From NCBI RefSeq assembly GCF_016743215.1, contig NZ_VRZC01000015.1:1-40874 (forward strand): a DNA stretch of 40,874 bases, read 5' to 3'. The notes below the pieces were generated by a model. The model had not been told where the DNA came from and did not search any database. It saw only the letters and a list, made by a program, of their open reading frames with translations. Within the stretch, counting starts at the first letter, position 1; each line of letters starts with the position of its first letter. Origin of the DNA: Geminocystis sp. GBBB08 (GTDB lineage Bacteria; Cyanobacteriota; Cyanobacteriia; Cyanobacteriales; Cyanobacteriaceae). Below are positions 8,147 through 17,704 of the stretch, one piece after another. Made by a program: the position numbers and the translations under genes.

Positions 8147-8251
8147 CTATTGCCGAAATTCTATCATAATTCTCACAAAAAAAAAGGCAACCAACACTTT
8201 TATGGTGCGATCGCCTATAATAAAAAAAAGGTGGAGAAATCCGTGGGGGAG

Positions 8252-9835
8252 TTAGAATTTAAAAGTAGTTCTTACAACCCCCACCCATACAGTATCGTTG
8301 CGACTGTCATGGTTAGGATTAAATACTACATAAGTACCGGGAGTAATGATAATATTGTCACTAACAGGATATTTATATTGTAACTCTAATAAATAAGAGG
8401 TATTACGATCATCAGAATCTTTAGGAGGCATACCACCGGCAAAAGATAAAATTGCTCCTTCTTTACCTATATCCAGAAAAGAGACATTACCTGCCCATGT
8501 CCACAATTCTGTATTATCACGAGAACCTCTTCCCGTAGCTTGTTGTTGTAAGTTATCTGCCGAAGCATAACCGCCCCAACCAGAGATATTGACTTTATTT
8601 GCAATACGCCAAGTGCCTTGTAAACCAACACGATGAGCATTAGCTGCACTACCTGCAAAAGGATTTGCACCGATAGGACTTCCTGTACTATCTGTTAAAT
8701 TCACTTCCGTTTGAGGTTGATAAGTATAAAGATATGCTAAAGATAACTTTAAAGGTTTAGAAGGAGAAAAACCAATTTGAGCACCTGTACTAAAAGCACC
8801 ATTAAAAAACCCTTTTCCGTCTTCAGGACTTGACGCATTTCGAGCGACATAAAGAGTATTAAAGTTCCATTGATCATTTAATTTAACTTTTATACCACCT
8901 CCAGTACCTTCAGGTCCACGAAATACAAGGGGATTACGGCGAAAAAAGCGAGTTAACGTGCCGGTAGAATCACTTTCTAAATAAGGGTTATCCACATCAA
9001 ATACTTTATCAATATTCATAGCATTTGTACCGACAAAAGCAGTAATTTTATTACCGATAGGGAAACGATAGAATAAATCATCTAATACCATGTCATTACT
9101 GGTATTGGTGTCATAGCTTAATCGTGTCATATCAGTATTACCGTTAAAAGGTATAATATTTCCTGCCTGAATACGCACCCTTAATCTATCTTTACCCATA
9201 AAACTGGTATCAAAATTAAAACGACTCCGATAACTCAACACCGTCTGATTTTCGTTAACTGGCTTTGCCCCTTTTGTTAAACCATCAAAGCTAGAAGTAT
9301 CATCATTAAATGCCGTTGCCAAACTCATGATGACTTCGCCTGTAAGTTTAGTTGTCGTAGAAAATTGATTATCTTCTAAAAAAGCAACCCTACCTTCTAA
9401 ATTATCAACCCTTGCACCTAATGCTGCCAATTCTGTTTCAAATTCTGTTATTAATCGCTTTAATTTCTCAATATCAGATCTTAAAACTGACTCACTAGAA
9501 GCAATTAAACGTTCCATTTGTTGCATACAAGCATTTAAACCGGCAGCAAACTCATAACGATTTAAAGCACGATTTCCCCTGAATGTACGATCAGGATAAC
9601 CTACTATACATCCATAACGTTCTACAAGGTTTCTTAAGGCTTCAAATGCCCAATCTGTAGGGGATACATCCCTTAGTTGCGACACAGAAGTAACTTGTTC
9701 AAAAGAATTGTTTTCTACATCAAAAGAAGCCGTATCAGTGCTTATTTCCATAGCGTTGACGGAAGATGCCAACACAAGCGAAGCTAAGGCCTTCAACGGT
9801 ATCGTTAGCGACAATTTGCTTATAGAGGGTAACAT
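8252..9835 (-). CDS. Outer-membrane porin with SLH domain (cyanobacterial iron-uptake/SomA type)
   Basis: 527-residue beta-barrel porin. The signal peptide includes LKALASLVLASSVNAM. An SLH domain at roughly residues 50-115 (VSQLRDVSPTDWAFEALRNL, GYPDRTFRGNRALNRYEFAA) anchors to peptidoglycan-linked polymer. A coiled coil (residues 125-155, RLITEFETELAALGARVDNL) leads into a barrel of the carbohydrate-selective OprB/cyanobacterial iron-uptake porin family, ending in a C-terminal phenylalanine (VVRTTFKF) as outer-membrane barrels do. In cyanobacteria these proteins form small channels, some needed for inorganic iron entry. Ribosome site AAGGA precedes the ATG. A TTGCAA-17-TATAGT promoter lies upstream. 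It diverges from tamB. Confidence 0.93.
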   Translation of the reverse strand: MLPSISKLSLTIPLKALASLVLASSVNAMEISTDTASFDVENNSFEQVTSVSQLRDVSPTDWAFEALRNLVERYGCIVGYPDRTFRGNRALNRYEFAAGLNACMQQMERLIASSESVLRSDIEKLKRLITEFETELAALGARVDNLEGRVAFLEDNQFSTTTKLTGEVIMSLATAFNDDTSSFDGLTKGAKPVNENQTVLSYRSRFNFDTSFMGKDRLRVRIQAGNIIPFNGNTDMTRLSYDTNTSNDMVLDDLFYRFPIGNKITAFVGTNAMNIDKVFDVDNPYLESDSTGTLTRFFRRNPLVFRGPEGTGGGIKVKLNDQWNFNTLYVARNASSPEDGKGFFNGAFSTGAQIGFSPSKPLKLSLAYLYTYQPQTEVNLTDSTGSPIGANPFAGSAANAHRVGLQGTWRIANKVNISGWGGYASADNLQQQATGRGSRDNTELWTWAGNVSFLDIGKEGAILSFAGGMPPKDSDDRNTSYLLELQYKYPVSDNIIITPGTYVVFNPNHDSRNDTVWVGVVRTTFKF

Positions 9836-9882
9836 TAATTCCTTACACCAAAATTAAAATTATTGACTTTTATATTCAATAA

Positions 9883-9911
9883 ACTATAACTTAAAATAAA
9901 ATTTATTGCAA
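9883..9911 (-). promoter_or_regulatory. Sigma-70-type promoter for the porin
   Basis: On the minus strand TTGCAA (9906-9911) and TATAGT (9883-9888) are separated by exactly 17 bases. The -10 box is about 48 bases before the porin ATG. On the plus strand a TTGACT (9863-9868) and TATAAC (9885-9890) with 16-base spacing overlap it and could serve the divergent tamB gene. Confidence 0.5.
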
Positions 9912-9981
9912 ATAAATATTAATAATTTGGAGAAACTTATCTTATTTGTTTTGACAAAATTACTCCTCAGAGATTTTTCTA

Positions 9982-10010
9982 TCTCTCGCAAAGGCGCAAA
10001 GGGTTTTTGG
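9982..10010 (+). repeat. Dispersed GCAAAGxxGCAAAG-type intergenic repeat
   Basis: TCTCGCAAAGGCGCAAAGGG followed by TTTTTGG. A related, longer version lies in inverted orientation at 34521-34558. Such GCAAAG-rich short repeats recur between genes in many cyanobacterial genomes; no function is known to me. Confidence 0.5.
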
Positions 10011-10099
10011 TTTCTCACTCAATTTTTGAAAGAAGGAAAAAAGATTCAGATTGCTAGGATAATTAAGTTAAGCTAAGAGTTAATGCTTCTAAGATTTCG

Positions 10100-13000
10100 G
10101 TGTTTGATATGATTGATACTTCTAATTATTCTTTTTCACACAATCCAGAGGAAAACCAGACTCAATCTTTGGAGTTGCAAAGAAAATATTATTTTTGGCG
10201 ATGGTTTCTTTCTCTTTGCTTGTTATTTTTGGGGGGAGGGTTAAGTTATGGTTGGTATTTTTTGACTCAAAAGTTAATTCCTCTCATCGAAACACCCGTT
10301 AGTCATTATATTTCTCGCCCCGTTAAATTAGGTAAGATAGAAGCTGTTTCTTTCACGAAAATTAGGTTAGGTGAAACTCGCATTGATTCCACTGAAAATG
10401 AAAATGATTCTGTTATCGCAGAAGCCATAGAAATTAGTTTTAACCCTTTACAGTTATTAGGCAAAAATGTTGATTTAGGGATTTCTGTTATTAATAGTAG
10501 TGTTTATTTGCAACAAAATAAAGATGATAGCTGGATTAATATAAAATTAAACCCTAGTAATGAGCAACAAATTTTAAAATGGAATTTTAATGTCGATAAG
10601 ATTCAGCTTAAAAATAGTCAACTAATTGTTAAAAATAATCATCATTTAAAAGATTTACCCTCCTTTGTTACTCAACTAATTATTCCTTCCGCTAATATCA
10701 GTTTTCAAAATAATCAATCCTTCTTTCAACTTAAGGGTAATTTTCTTCAAGGAGGAGATATTAATATTACTGGTTTACATAACTTTAATCAAAATCAATG
10801 GTTATTAAAAATTAATAGTCAAGACTTAGCTATTAATACTCTTAATAATTTAATGATTCTTCCTATCGATGCTAATTCGGGAAAAGTTGACGGAAATGTG
10901 TCTTTAAATTTTTCTCATAATATTTTAGATAACATTCAAGGAGACGTTACCTTTAATCATGTTAATTTTAAATTGCCTAATTTACCAAATCAATTAACTG
11001 AAAGTCAAGGAAAAGTTACCTTTGATAATGAATTAGTCAAGTTAGAAAATATTAATACTAATTTAGGGTTAATTAATACTCAAGTTAATGGTGTTATTCA
11101 CAAGAATCAGCAGTTAAATATTCAAGCTAATACTACCAAGCCTATTGAGATAAAAAATGTATTTTCTTCCTTAAATTTAGACACTGATAATTTAGAGACA
11201 ATAGGAAAAGTTACTGGCAAAGTTAATCTACTAGGGGATATTCATAACCCGAAAATTTCGGCAAATATTGTTAACAGTGGAATCACACAATTTGAGAAAA
11301 TTCCTTTTAATAAAGTCACCACTAATTTAGATATTCATAACAATCAATTAATAATCAACAATGTTAGTTTAATTCCGACAATTGGAGGAGAAGTTACCGC
11401 CACAGGAAAAATCAATTTATTGCAAAAAAAAGATGATAGTTTTAACATTTCTTTGACGGGAAAAAATATAGACGGGAAAAAGTTAGTCTCTATTTATCAA
11501 CAAGAGTTACCTATTAATGTCGGTTTAATCTCAGGCAACTATAACTTATCAGGAAATTGGCAACAATTTAATCAAGCCAAGTTAACGGGTATTTCTACAG
11601 TGGAGTTAGCAGGAGGTAAAGCTAATATTGACAATTTAGAAGTCAATCACGACACATGGCGAGGAGAAGTGACATTGGCAGGAGTTAAGTTAACACAGTT
11701 ACCGATTCTTGATTGTCAAAAAATTGGTTGTAATGACTCATTCTTAAATGGTGAATTTCAGGCATCAGGTAAAAACGAGAAAATTGACGCAACCAGTCTT
11801 AATCTATTGGGAAATTTTGATGTTAATTTTAGCGGCGGAAAACTTAACTTAATTAATACTAAAATTAGTCAAGGTAATTGGCAGACATTAATAACCGCAG
11901 AAAATCTTCTTCTTTCTCAATTGCCTCTGGTTAAGTTAACTTCACTAGGGATTGACGGAGGAAAAGTTAGCACTAATTTAGACGTGAAAGGAAATTTAAC
12001 TAATAATGACAAGATTCAAATTCAAGGAAAAGGAAAACTAGATTTACCTGAAGGAAGAATTAACATTAATAACTTTACTTTAGCTAAAGATAATTTTATC
12101 GCCGAAACCAATACTGTGAATTTTTCTCTCCATAAGATAACAGAAAATTTACGAGGAGATGTTAGTGGCAAAGTAACAGCAAGAGGAAATATTAATAATC
12201 TCACAGCCGAAAAAATTAACCTTGATGGCGACTTGGTTTTTAGTCAAGGAATTAGTCTTATTAATCAACCAATTTCGGCGAATTTTTCTTGGAATGGCGA
12301 AAACTTAAGGTTAAATAAAGGCATGAGTGATGGTATTCAAGCAAAAGGAATTATTAATGTTGATATAAATACCAAGACAGTAAAAGATATTGACTTAGAT
12401 ATTGTTGCTAAGGAAATCGATTTACAAAATTTATCCTTACCTTCTTCTCTCGACATCCTTAACTATCAAGGAAAAGTTGACTTTCTAGGTAATTTGCAAG
12501 GGAAAATTTCACAACCACAATTAAAAGGTAAAGTCACAGTTAATAATTTTCAACTGGTTAACCTTGCTTTTTCTTCCTTACAAGGTAACATAACAGCAAA
12601 CCTCAACGAAGGTTTAAACTTAAAACTTAATGCCGTTAACTCTCACGAAAAATTTTATTTACAACTGGATAAAGAAAACCAACCTCAATTAATCGACTTA
12701 CAAATTAAAGAGACTCAAGTTAAAGCAATTAAAAATGATGAAATTTTAGCGATAAATGCCATCAATATTCCTTTAGATACAGTAACAAAAACATGGTTAA
12801 GTTATTTACCTAGCAACGTCAAAAAAATTGGAGGGAATCTTATCGCCGATGTAAGCCTTAACTTGAATAATTATGAATTGGTAACGGGAAATATCGTTAT
12901 AGATAAACCAAGTATCAATCATTTACAAGGAGACAAACTAACAACTCAACTTTCAGAAGAAAAAGGAGTTATTAAAATTGAAGACGGAAAATTAAGTCAT

Positions 13001-14926
13001 CAACAAAATGAATATCTTTTCGCTGGAGAATTACAACCTTTCGCAGAGAATCCGCAACTGAAGGCAAAAGTAGAAATCAAAGAAGGTGAGATACAAAATC
13101 TTTTAAGTAGTTGGCAAATTTTCGAGTTGAAAGATATACCTCAAGGATTTCAACCTCGTGAATATAGCAAAGCTAATGATTTATATTCCGTAAACTTTAA
13201 TAGTAATAGTCAAGAAAAATCTGTCTCTTCTTCTTCTCCCTTATCTAATAGTCAAGAAAAATCTGTCTCTTCTTCTCCTTCCTTATCTAATAGTCAAGAA
13301 AAATCTGTCTCTTCTTCTCCTTCCTTATCTAATAGTCAAGAAAAATCTGTTTCTTCTCCTTCCTTATCTAATAGTCAAGAAAAATCTGTTTCTTCTCCTT
13401 CCTTATCTAATAGTCAAGAAAAATCTGTCTCTTCTCCTTCTCCCTTATCTAATAGTCAAGAAAAATCTGTCTCTTCTTCTTCTCCCTTATCTAATAGTCA
13501 AGAAAAAATCTTACCTTCTTCTCCTTCCTTATCTAATAGTCAAGAAAAAACCTTACCTTCTTCTCCTTCCTTATCTAATAGTCAAGAAAAATCTGTCTCT
13601 TCTCCTTCCTTATCTAATAGTCAGGCAAACCCTCTAGTTTCTATTCAGGGAAATGATGATTCTTTATTAGATACTTTGACTTTTTTCCGCAAAATTGAAG
13701 CACAATTAAAGCAAGTCGAGACTAATCGTCTTAATGCTAGTTTACCGAGTTTGGAAAGTTTACAAGGAAAATTAACAGGCGGTATAAATATTAATCTTTC
13801 TTTTCAACAAGGCATTAAGGCTGAATTTGATTTTCGTGGATATAATTGGCTATGGGGAAAATACCGAGGAGATTCGTTACAGGCAACTGGTAGTTATGAT
13901 AATGGTTTGCTGACTTTATTACCTGTAAAAATACAAAGTGATAATAGCATTTTATCTTTAACTGGAACTTTTAAATCAGAGAGAATTTCTGGAGAGGTAA
14001 TGCTGTCTAATTTTTCTATTTCTCAACTTAAAAAGGTAGCAAATTTTCCTGAAATTTTAAATATTGATGGAGTTATAAATGCCAGTATTGCTGTTAGTGG
14101 TAGTGAAGAAAAACCTTTAGCTAAAGGCAATATTGAATTAACTGACTCTAGTATAAATGGCACTAAAATTGATAAAACTACTGCTAGTTTTGGCTTTAGA
14201 AACTCTCGAATTGATTTTTTAGCTAATAGTAACTTAACTGAAAATACTCAACCTTTAACTTTAATTGGTAGTTTACCTTTTCAATTATTTTCTAACTCTC
14301 TTTTACCAGAAAACAACAACTTTTTACTAAAGCTAAATTTAACCCAAGATGGCTTTGCTTTATTAGATATTCTCAGTAATAATCAACTTAATTGGCTTAA
14401 GGGTGAGGGTGATATTAATTTAGATATTAATGGTAAATATTCCCAAATTAGAAACCAAATTACTGACATTTATACTCAAGGAATTGCTACTTTTAAAAAT
14501 GGGGTTATTGGCCGCAAAATTCTTCTTGATAATCCTATTACTAATATTAATGGTCAAGTGTTCTTTAATTTTGATCAATTAACTATTCCCCATTTAACGG
14601 GCAATTTTAGTGGAGGAAATATTGCGATTGCTGGTGGTTTACCTTTAATAAACAACAGTTTTTCTCATGATTCTTTGAATATTAATGTCGATGATTTAGC
14701 TTTAAATGTCAATAGTTTATATCAAGGTAGCGCTCACGGTTTAATTAATGTTTCTAATTCGGCGATCGCCCCTAAAATTGGTGGTAAAATTAAATTATAT
14801 AATGGGGAAATTAAAGTAGGAGAAAAATCAGATAATTATACTGAAAATATCAAAAAAAATAATTTTATTAACACAAATTTTAATAACTTGCAACTAATTT
14901 TAGATAAAAATTTTTCAATTAAATAA
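10100..14926 (+). CDS. tamB: TamB/DUF490 translocation-assembly protein, main part (ends at premature stop)
   Basis: Very long protein of the AsmA/TamB family that bridges inner and outer membrane and helps lipid transport or outer-membrane protein assembly. A single N-terminal membrane helix (FLSLCLLFLGGGLSYGWYFL, about residues 36-55) anchors it. The remaining ~1550 residues are monotonous beta-strand repeats (LNIQGKGKLDLPEG, SGKVTARGNINN) forming the groove-like beta-taco. A serine-rich tandem repeat interrupts it at residues ~1035-1175. The frame stops at TAA 14924-14926, yet the conserved DUF490 C-terminus continues in the same frame to 15700, so the gene is interrupted. The predicted start is GTG 10100; ATG 10109 is equally possible. 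Divergent from the porin gene. Confidence 0.85.
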   Translation: MFDMIDTSNYSFSHNPEENQTQSLELQRKYYFWRWFLSLCLLFLGGGLSYGWYFLTQKLIPLIETPVSHYISRPVKLGKIEAVSFTKIRLGETRIDSTENENDSVIAEAIEISFNPLQLLGKNVDLGISVINSSVYLQQNKDDSWINIKLNPSNEQQILKWNFNVDKIQLKNSQLIVKNNHHLKDLPSFVTQLIIPSANISFQNNQSFFQLKGNFLQGGDINITGLHNFNQNQWLLKINSQDLAINTLNNLMILPIDANSGKVDGNVSLNFSHNILDNIQGDVTFNHVNFKLPNLPNQLTESQGKVTFDNELVKLENINTNLGLINTQVNGVIHKNQQLNIQANTTKPIEIKNVFSSLNLDTDNLETIGKVTGKVNLLGDIHNPKISANIVNSGITQFEKIPFNKVTTNLDIHNNQLIINNVSLIPTIGGEVTATGKINLLQKKDDSFNISLTGKNIDGKKLVSIYQQELPINVGLISGNYNLSGNWQQFNQAKLTGISTVELAGGKANIDNLEVNHDTWRGEVTLAGVKLTQLPILDCQKIGCNDSFLNGEFQASGKNEKIDATSLNLLGNFDVNFSGGKLNLINTKISQGNWQTLITAENLLLSQLPLVKLTSLGIDGGKVSTNLDVKGNLTNNDKIQIQGKGKLDLPEGRININNFTLAKDNFIAETNTVNFSLHKITENLRGDVSGKVTARGNINNLTAEKINLDGDLVFSQGISLINQPISANFSWNGENLRLNKGMSDGIQAKGIINVDINTKTVKDIDLDIVAKEIDLQNLSLPSSLDILNYQGKVDFLGNLQGKISQPQLKGKVTVNNFQLVNLAFSSLQGNITANLNEGLNLKLNAVNSHEKFYLQLDKENQPQLIDLQIKETQVKAIKNDEILAINAINIPLDTVTKTWLSYLPSNVKKIGGNLIADVSLNLNNYELVTGNIVIDKPSINHLQGDKLTTQLSEEKGVIKIEDGKLSHQQNEYLFAGELQPFAENPQLKAKVEIKEGEIQNLLSSWQIFELKDIPQGFQPREYSKANDLYSVNFNSNSQEKSVSSSSPLSNSQEKSVSSSPSLSNSQEKSVSSSPSLSNSQEKSVSSPSLSNSQEKSVSSPSLSNSQEKSVSSPSPLSNSQEKSVSSSSPLSNSQEKILPSSPSLSNSQEKTLPSSPSLSNSQEKSVSSPSLSNSQANPLVSIQGNDDSLLDTLTFFRKIEAQLKQVETNRLNASLPSLESLQGKLTGGININLSFQQGIKAEFDFRGYNWLWGKYRGDSLQATGSYDNGLLTLLPVKIQSDNSILSLTGTFKSERISGEVMLSNFSISQLKKVANFPEILNIDGVINASIAVSGSEEKPLAKGNIELTDSSINGTKIDKTTASFGFRNSRIDFLANSNLTENTQPLTLIGSLPFQLFSNSLLPENNNFLLKLNLTQDGFALLDILSNNQLNWLKGEGDINLDINGKYSQIRNQITDIYTQGIATFKNGVIGRKILLDNPITNINGQVFFNFDQLTIPHLTGNFSGGNIAIAGGLPLINNSFSHDSLNINVDDLALNVNSLYQGSAHGLINVSNSAIAPKIGGKIKLYNGEIKVGEKSDNYTENIKKNNFINTNFNNLQLILDKNFSIK
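13202..13626 (+). repeat. 39/42-bp tandem repeat inside tamB
   Basis: Ten complete units and one partial unit of SNSQEKSVSSxPSL (13 or 14 codons; one-codon length differences arise in the serine run). Two units vary as ILPSSPSL and TLPSSPSL. The DNA copies are near-identical (AATAGTCAAGAAAAATCTGT recurs), which implies recent slippage or unequal crossover. The encoded segment is a low-complexity Ser-rich linker of about 140 residues. Confidence 0.9.
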
Positions 14927-15700
14927 CCAGCATTATTAAATTTAAAAGCTGAAGGTAGTACTTATATAAATGGAGAATTAGATAAATTAAAACCAGAGGG
15001 AATTATTACTTTAAGAGGTGGAAATTTAAACTTATTTACCAGTCAATTAAAGTTAACAAATAACTATAATAATATCGCTAAATTTACTGCTGATAATGGT
15101 TTTATTCCTTACTTAGATTTACAGTTAGAAGGCTCTGCAACAGAAACAATGAGGTATCAATTTGCTGATAATTATAACCCTAACGAGATTCGAGATATAA
15201 CGAATTCTTCTTTAAATAAAGCTCAAACTATTAGAATCAAAGCTAATGTAAAAGGTTGGAGTAATAACTTAGTAAATAATATCCAATTAAGTAGTAGTCC
15301 TCAAAGAAATCAAACAGAAATTATTGCTCTTTTAGGAGGAGGATTTTTTAATAATTTTGGTGATGGAGATGGTAATTTAGGATTAGCCAATTTAGCTAGT
15401 GCTGCTTTTTTAGGAAGTGTGCAAGGACAATTACAAAAACAATTTGGATTTGATCAATTAAGGTTATTTCCTACTCAAATACTTAACAGTGAAAATCGTA
15501 AATCTAGTTTTGCTTTAGGTGCAGAATTAGGTTTAGATATAACAGATAATTTGTCTGTTTCTATCACTAAAATTTTAACTGATGAACAAGCCCCAAGCTA
15601 TAGTCTTAGATATCGTTTTAATGACCAATTTATTTTAAGGGGTTTAAGTGACTTTGAGCAAGATAGCCGAGGGGTGATAGAATTTGAACATCGTTTTTAA
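14927..15700 (+). pseudogene. tamB: C-terminal end of TamB, downstream of the in-frame stop
   Basis: Directly continues the frame of the preceding gene after its TAA. It reads PALLNLKAEGSTYINGELDK, then LKPEGIITLRGGNLNLF, and ends with the typical DUF490 barrel-like tail (LGAELGLDITDNLSVSITK, RYRFNDQFILRG, FEHRF) at TAA 15698-15700. An internal ATG at 15149 exists, but no ribosome site or domain boundary supports an independent gene. The stop most simply comes from CAA to TAA (Gln). Together the two pieces make 1867 codons, a normal size for cyanobacterial TamB. Loss of this end should disable the protein unless the stop is read through or is a sequence error. Confidence 0.8.
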
Positions 15701-16285
15701 AAATCAGTAGGCGGAAATATAAGACACGAGTGCAAAATAAAAATTAAAATCTATTTTAGATGGGAAATTATCAATTTTAATAACTATTGTCCGAAGAATT
15801 TAGAATGAAGATTTTACAAGAGCATCGTGTAACTTGTGCAACAAGTCTATAGTTTCGTGTTATCAGGGGCAGTTTTCAAAAAATAAGTAAAAATCAATAA
15901 TAATTTGAATTAGTTATTTTCAAAAAATTAGTTTTTTCGCCTTTTTTTTACTTTTGAATTTTCGTTTTAATTTGACAAAGCGATTGCCTTTAAAATTTAG
16001 TGTTACTTAAGTTCTACATATGATTATTGATGGAGATAAGTAATATAGCAGATAACGAGTTGATTAGGATGTTTTGACTCAGATCTTGCACCAATACAAT
16101 AATACCAATAAAATAAAACGGGAAAAATCAATTTTAGGAGTTTTAAAATCAATTCTGATTACTTTTCCCTCTTTCCTCTTCCCTATCCTCCCTGCATTCA
16201 AAATCTTAACTTCCGTAATGATACCTTTAACATTTTAGCAATCAGGAATTAGGAATATTACTTATTACTCATTGAATATGATATA
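15701..16285. other. 585-bp intergenic region before the DICT gene
   Basis: No gene-like frame. It contains a 6-bp inverted repeat ACTTGT-GCA-ACAAGT (15832-15846). From 16078 onward there is a MITE-like arm starting CTCAGATCTTGCACC that continues with sequence close to the MITE at 1443 (CAATACAATAATACC, GGGAAAAATCAATT). The rest is AT-rich with CT-rich runs (TTTCCCTCTTTCCTCTTCCC). Confidence 0.6.
16078..16206 (+). mobile_element. MITE-like arm, left of the DICT gene
   Basis: Begins with terminal repeat CTCAGATCTTGCACC (16078-16092), a perfect inverted match to 17804-17818, and stays similar to the MITE at 1441-1602 for several dozen bases. The right terminus is absent here and appears only beyond the next gene. 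The outer limit on the gene side is approximate. Confidence 0.5.
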
Positions 16286-17704
16286 TTGAAAAAAAGTCTT
16301 GAGCTTGTCTATTTTCCTTGTGTAAGAATGCCACCAGAATCTACCCTTCATCAATTAAGAAAAAATCTTCCCGAAGGTGAATTGCCTTCTAGTTATGGTG
16401 TTTATTATAAGAACACTCTTGTAGCTCTTTGTCATGCTTTAGAGGATCACATTTTACAACATACCTATGAAGATGAAATATATAAGCCTTTGGTATTAGT
16501 TACTTTTCAACGGGGTAAGTGGTATATTCAGGAAGCTGATCGATATTGGGATTTAGCTCAACATTCTCGACAAGTAGCTATCGCAGCAGTGGCAGACAGT
16601 GGTTTTGCCTCTCATCGTACCAGTCAATTAGAGAATGTGGATTTAGTGCATTTAAGAGAAGATGATAGTTTTGTAGAAGAATGGAATTTAGTTATTTTAG
16701 CGCCAGATTATGCGGCGATGGTGCTTTGTCACGAACTCTCCCCAGAAGAATATAAAGGCGGAACTCAACCGCAAATCGATACAGAGAGGAAGTTTTACGG
16801 TTTATGGACATTTGATCGCAATTTAGTTGAAAAAGCTGTTGACATCTTAACTCAACGGATGAAACCCTATAATGTACCTTTAGGGGATAAATTAGAGAAA
16901 ATGCGGTGGCAAATTAAATATATTTCTCCGTTAGGAATTGTAGATTTAACAGGGGTAGTTAGTCGTATTATTTCTTATCTACAAACCAGTCAACAAGAAT
17001 TAGTCACTGTTAACCGTCAAACAAGAGAATTAAGAGATTTAGAAGGACAAGCATTAAAACTTAGTCGTAATCTTGCGGCTAGTAAACTTCAAGCCTTCCT
17101 CAGAATGGCACAAAAAGTAGATAACAATGATCCTTTTAATTCCTATGCTTCTTTACAAGTAGCAGCATTAGCAGAAACCTTAGGGCAAATTCTCGATTTA
17201 CCAACCCTACAATTAAGACGTTTAAGATTAGCTGGTTTATTATTTCGTATTGGTTTAGCAGAAGCACCCACAGAAATATTTACCAGTAGTTTTGAGCAAT
17301 TTAATTCTAATGCTAATAAATTTTGGCGAGATCGATCCGTTTTAGGGGCTCATTTATTAGCCTCCATGAGCGAATTAGAACCGATCACAAAAATCGTCTA
17401 TCATCAATTAGAATATTGGGATGGTAGTGGCAACCCGGATGGTTTAAAAGCGGAAGAAATCCCGTTAGAATCAAGAATTTTGGGCTTGGTGAGCTATTTT
17501 CAAGAATTAACTCAAACTAGAGGTGATAGACAAGCCTATAGTCTTGGGGAAGCCTTTGATCAATGTGAACAATATAGTAATATCAGATTCGATCCTAGTT
17601 TAGTCGATTCTCTAAAAACCGTGATTCGTTTAACAGAAATGGGATTAATGCAATTACCAGATCGTCCAAGTCAATTACCTCCTGTTTGGTTGAATTCTAT
17701 TTAA
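16286..17704 (+). CDS. DICT sensory domain protein with degenerate HD-GYP-like domain
   Basis: Probable signalling protein. Residues ~33-185 match the DICT domain (SYGVYYKNTLVALCHALEDH, WDLAQHSRQVAIAAVADSGF, KFYGLWTFD), a sensory module seen with diguanylate cyclases and two-component proteins. The C-terminal ~200 residues follow an HD-GYP phosphohydrolase pattern, but key residues are replaced. The metal-binding HD reads LLFRIGL instead of LLHDIGK, and the GYP loop reads YWDGSGNPDGL. Catalysis is therefore unlikely and a binding role more plausible. The open frame begins at TTG 16286; ATG 16328 (MPPESTLHQL) is a good alternative. Neither has a clear ribosome site. The gene lies between perfect 15-bp inverted copies of a MITE terminus. 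Confidence 0.85.
   Translation: MKKSLELVYFPCVRMPPESTLHQLRKNLPEGELPSSYGVYYKNTLVALCHALEDHILQHTYEDEIYKPLVLVTFQRGKWYIQEADRYWDLAQHSRQVAIAAVADSGFASHRTSQLENVDLVHLREDDSFVEEWNLVILAPDYAAMVLCHELSPEEYKGGTQPQIDTERKFYGLWTFDRNLVEKAVDILTQRMKPYNVPLGDKLEKMRWQIKYISPLGIVDLTGVVSRIISYLQTSQQELVTVNRQTRELRDLEGQALKLSRNLAASKLQAFLRMAQKVDNNDPFNSYASLQVAALAETLGQILDLPTLQLRRLRLAGLLFRIGLAEAPTEIFTSSFEQFNSNANKFWRDRSVLGAHLLASMSELEPITKIVYHQLEYWDGSGNPDGLKAEEIPLESRILGLVSYFQELTQTRGDRQAYSLGEAFDQCEQYSNIRFDPSLVDSLKTVIRLTEMGLMQLPDRPSQLPPVWLNSI

Noticed and set aside
8150-8383. Plus-strand open frame of 77 codons after the ABC permease
   Set aside because: Lacks an ATG at its beginning, is lysine/serine-rich without conserved pattern, and its second half runs antisense to the end of the porin gene.
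12022-12204. Minus-strand 60-codon frame within tamB
   Set aside because: No family, no ribosome site, wholly contained in a well-supported coding sequence.
13202-13626. CRISPR array
   Set aside because: The units are contiguous 39/42-bp coding repeats without unique spacers, inside the tamB frame. The same holds for the 39-bp repeats at 29098-31437.
14924-14926. Reassigned TAA codon (TAA read as Gln) suggested by in-frame TAA in tamB and dnaE
   Set aside because: Many other genes in the window (rsmB, porin, urtA, maf, kinases) end naturally at TAA exactly where their families end, so the code is standard.
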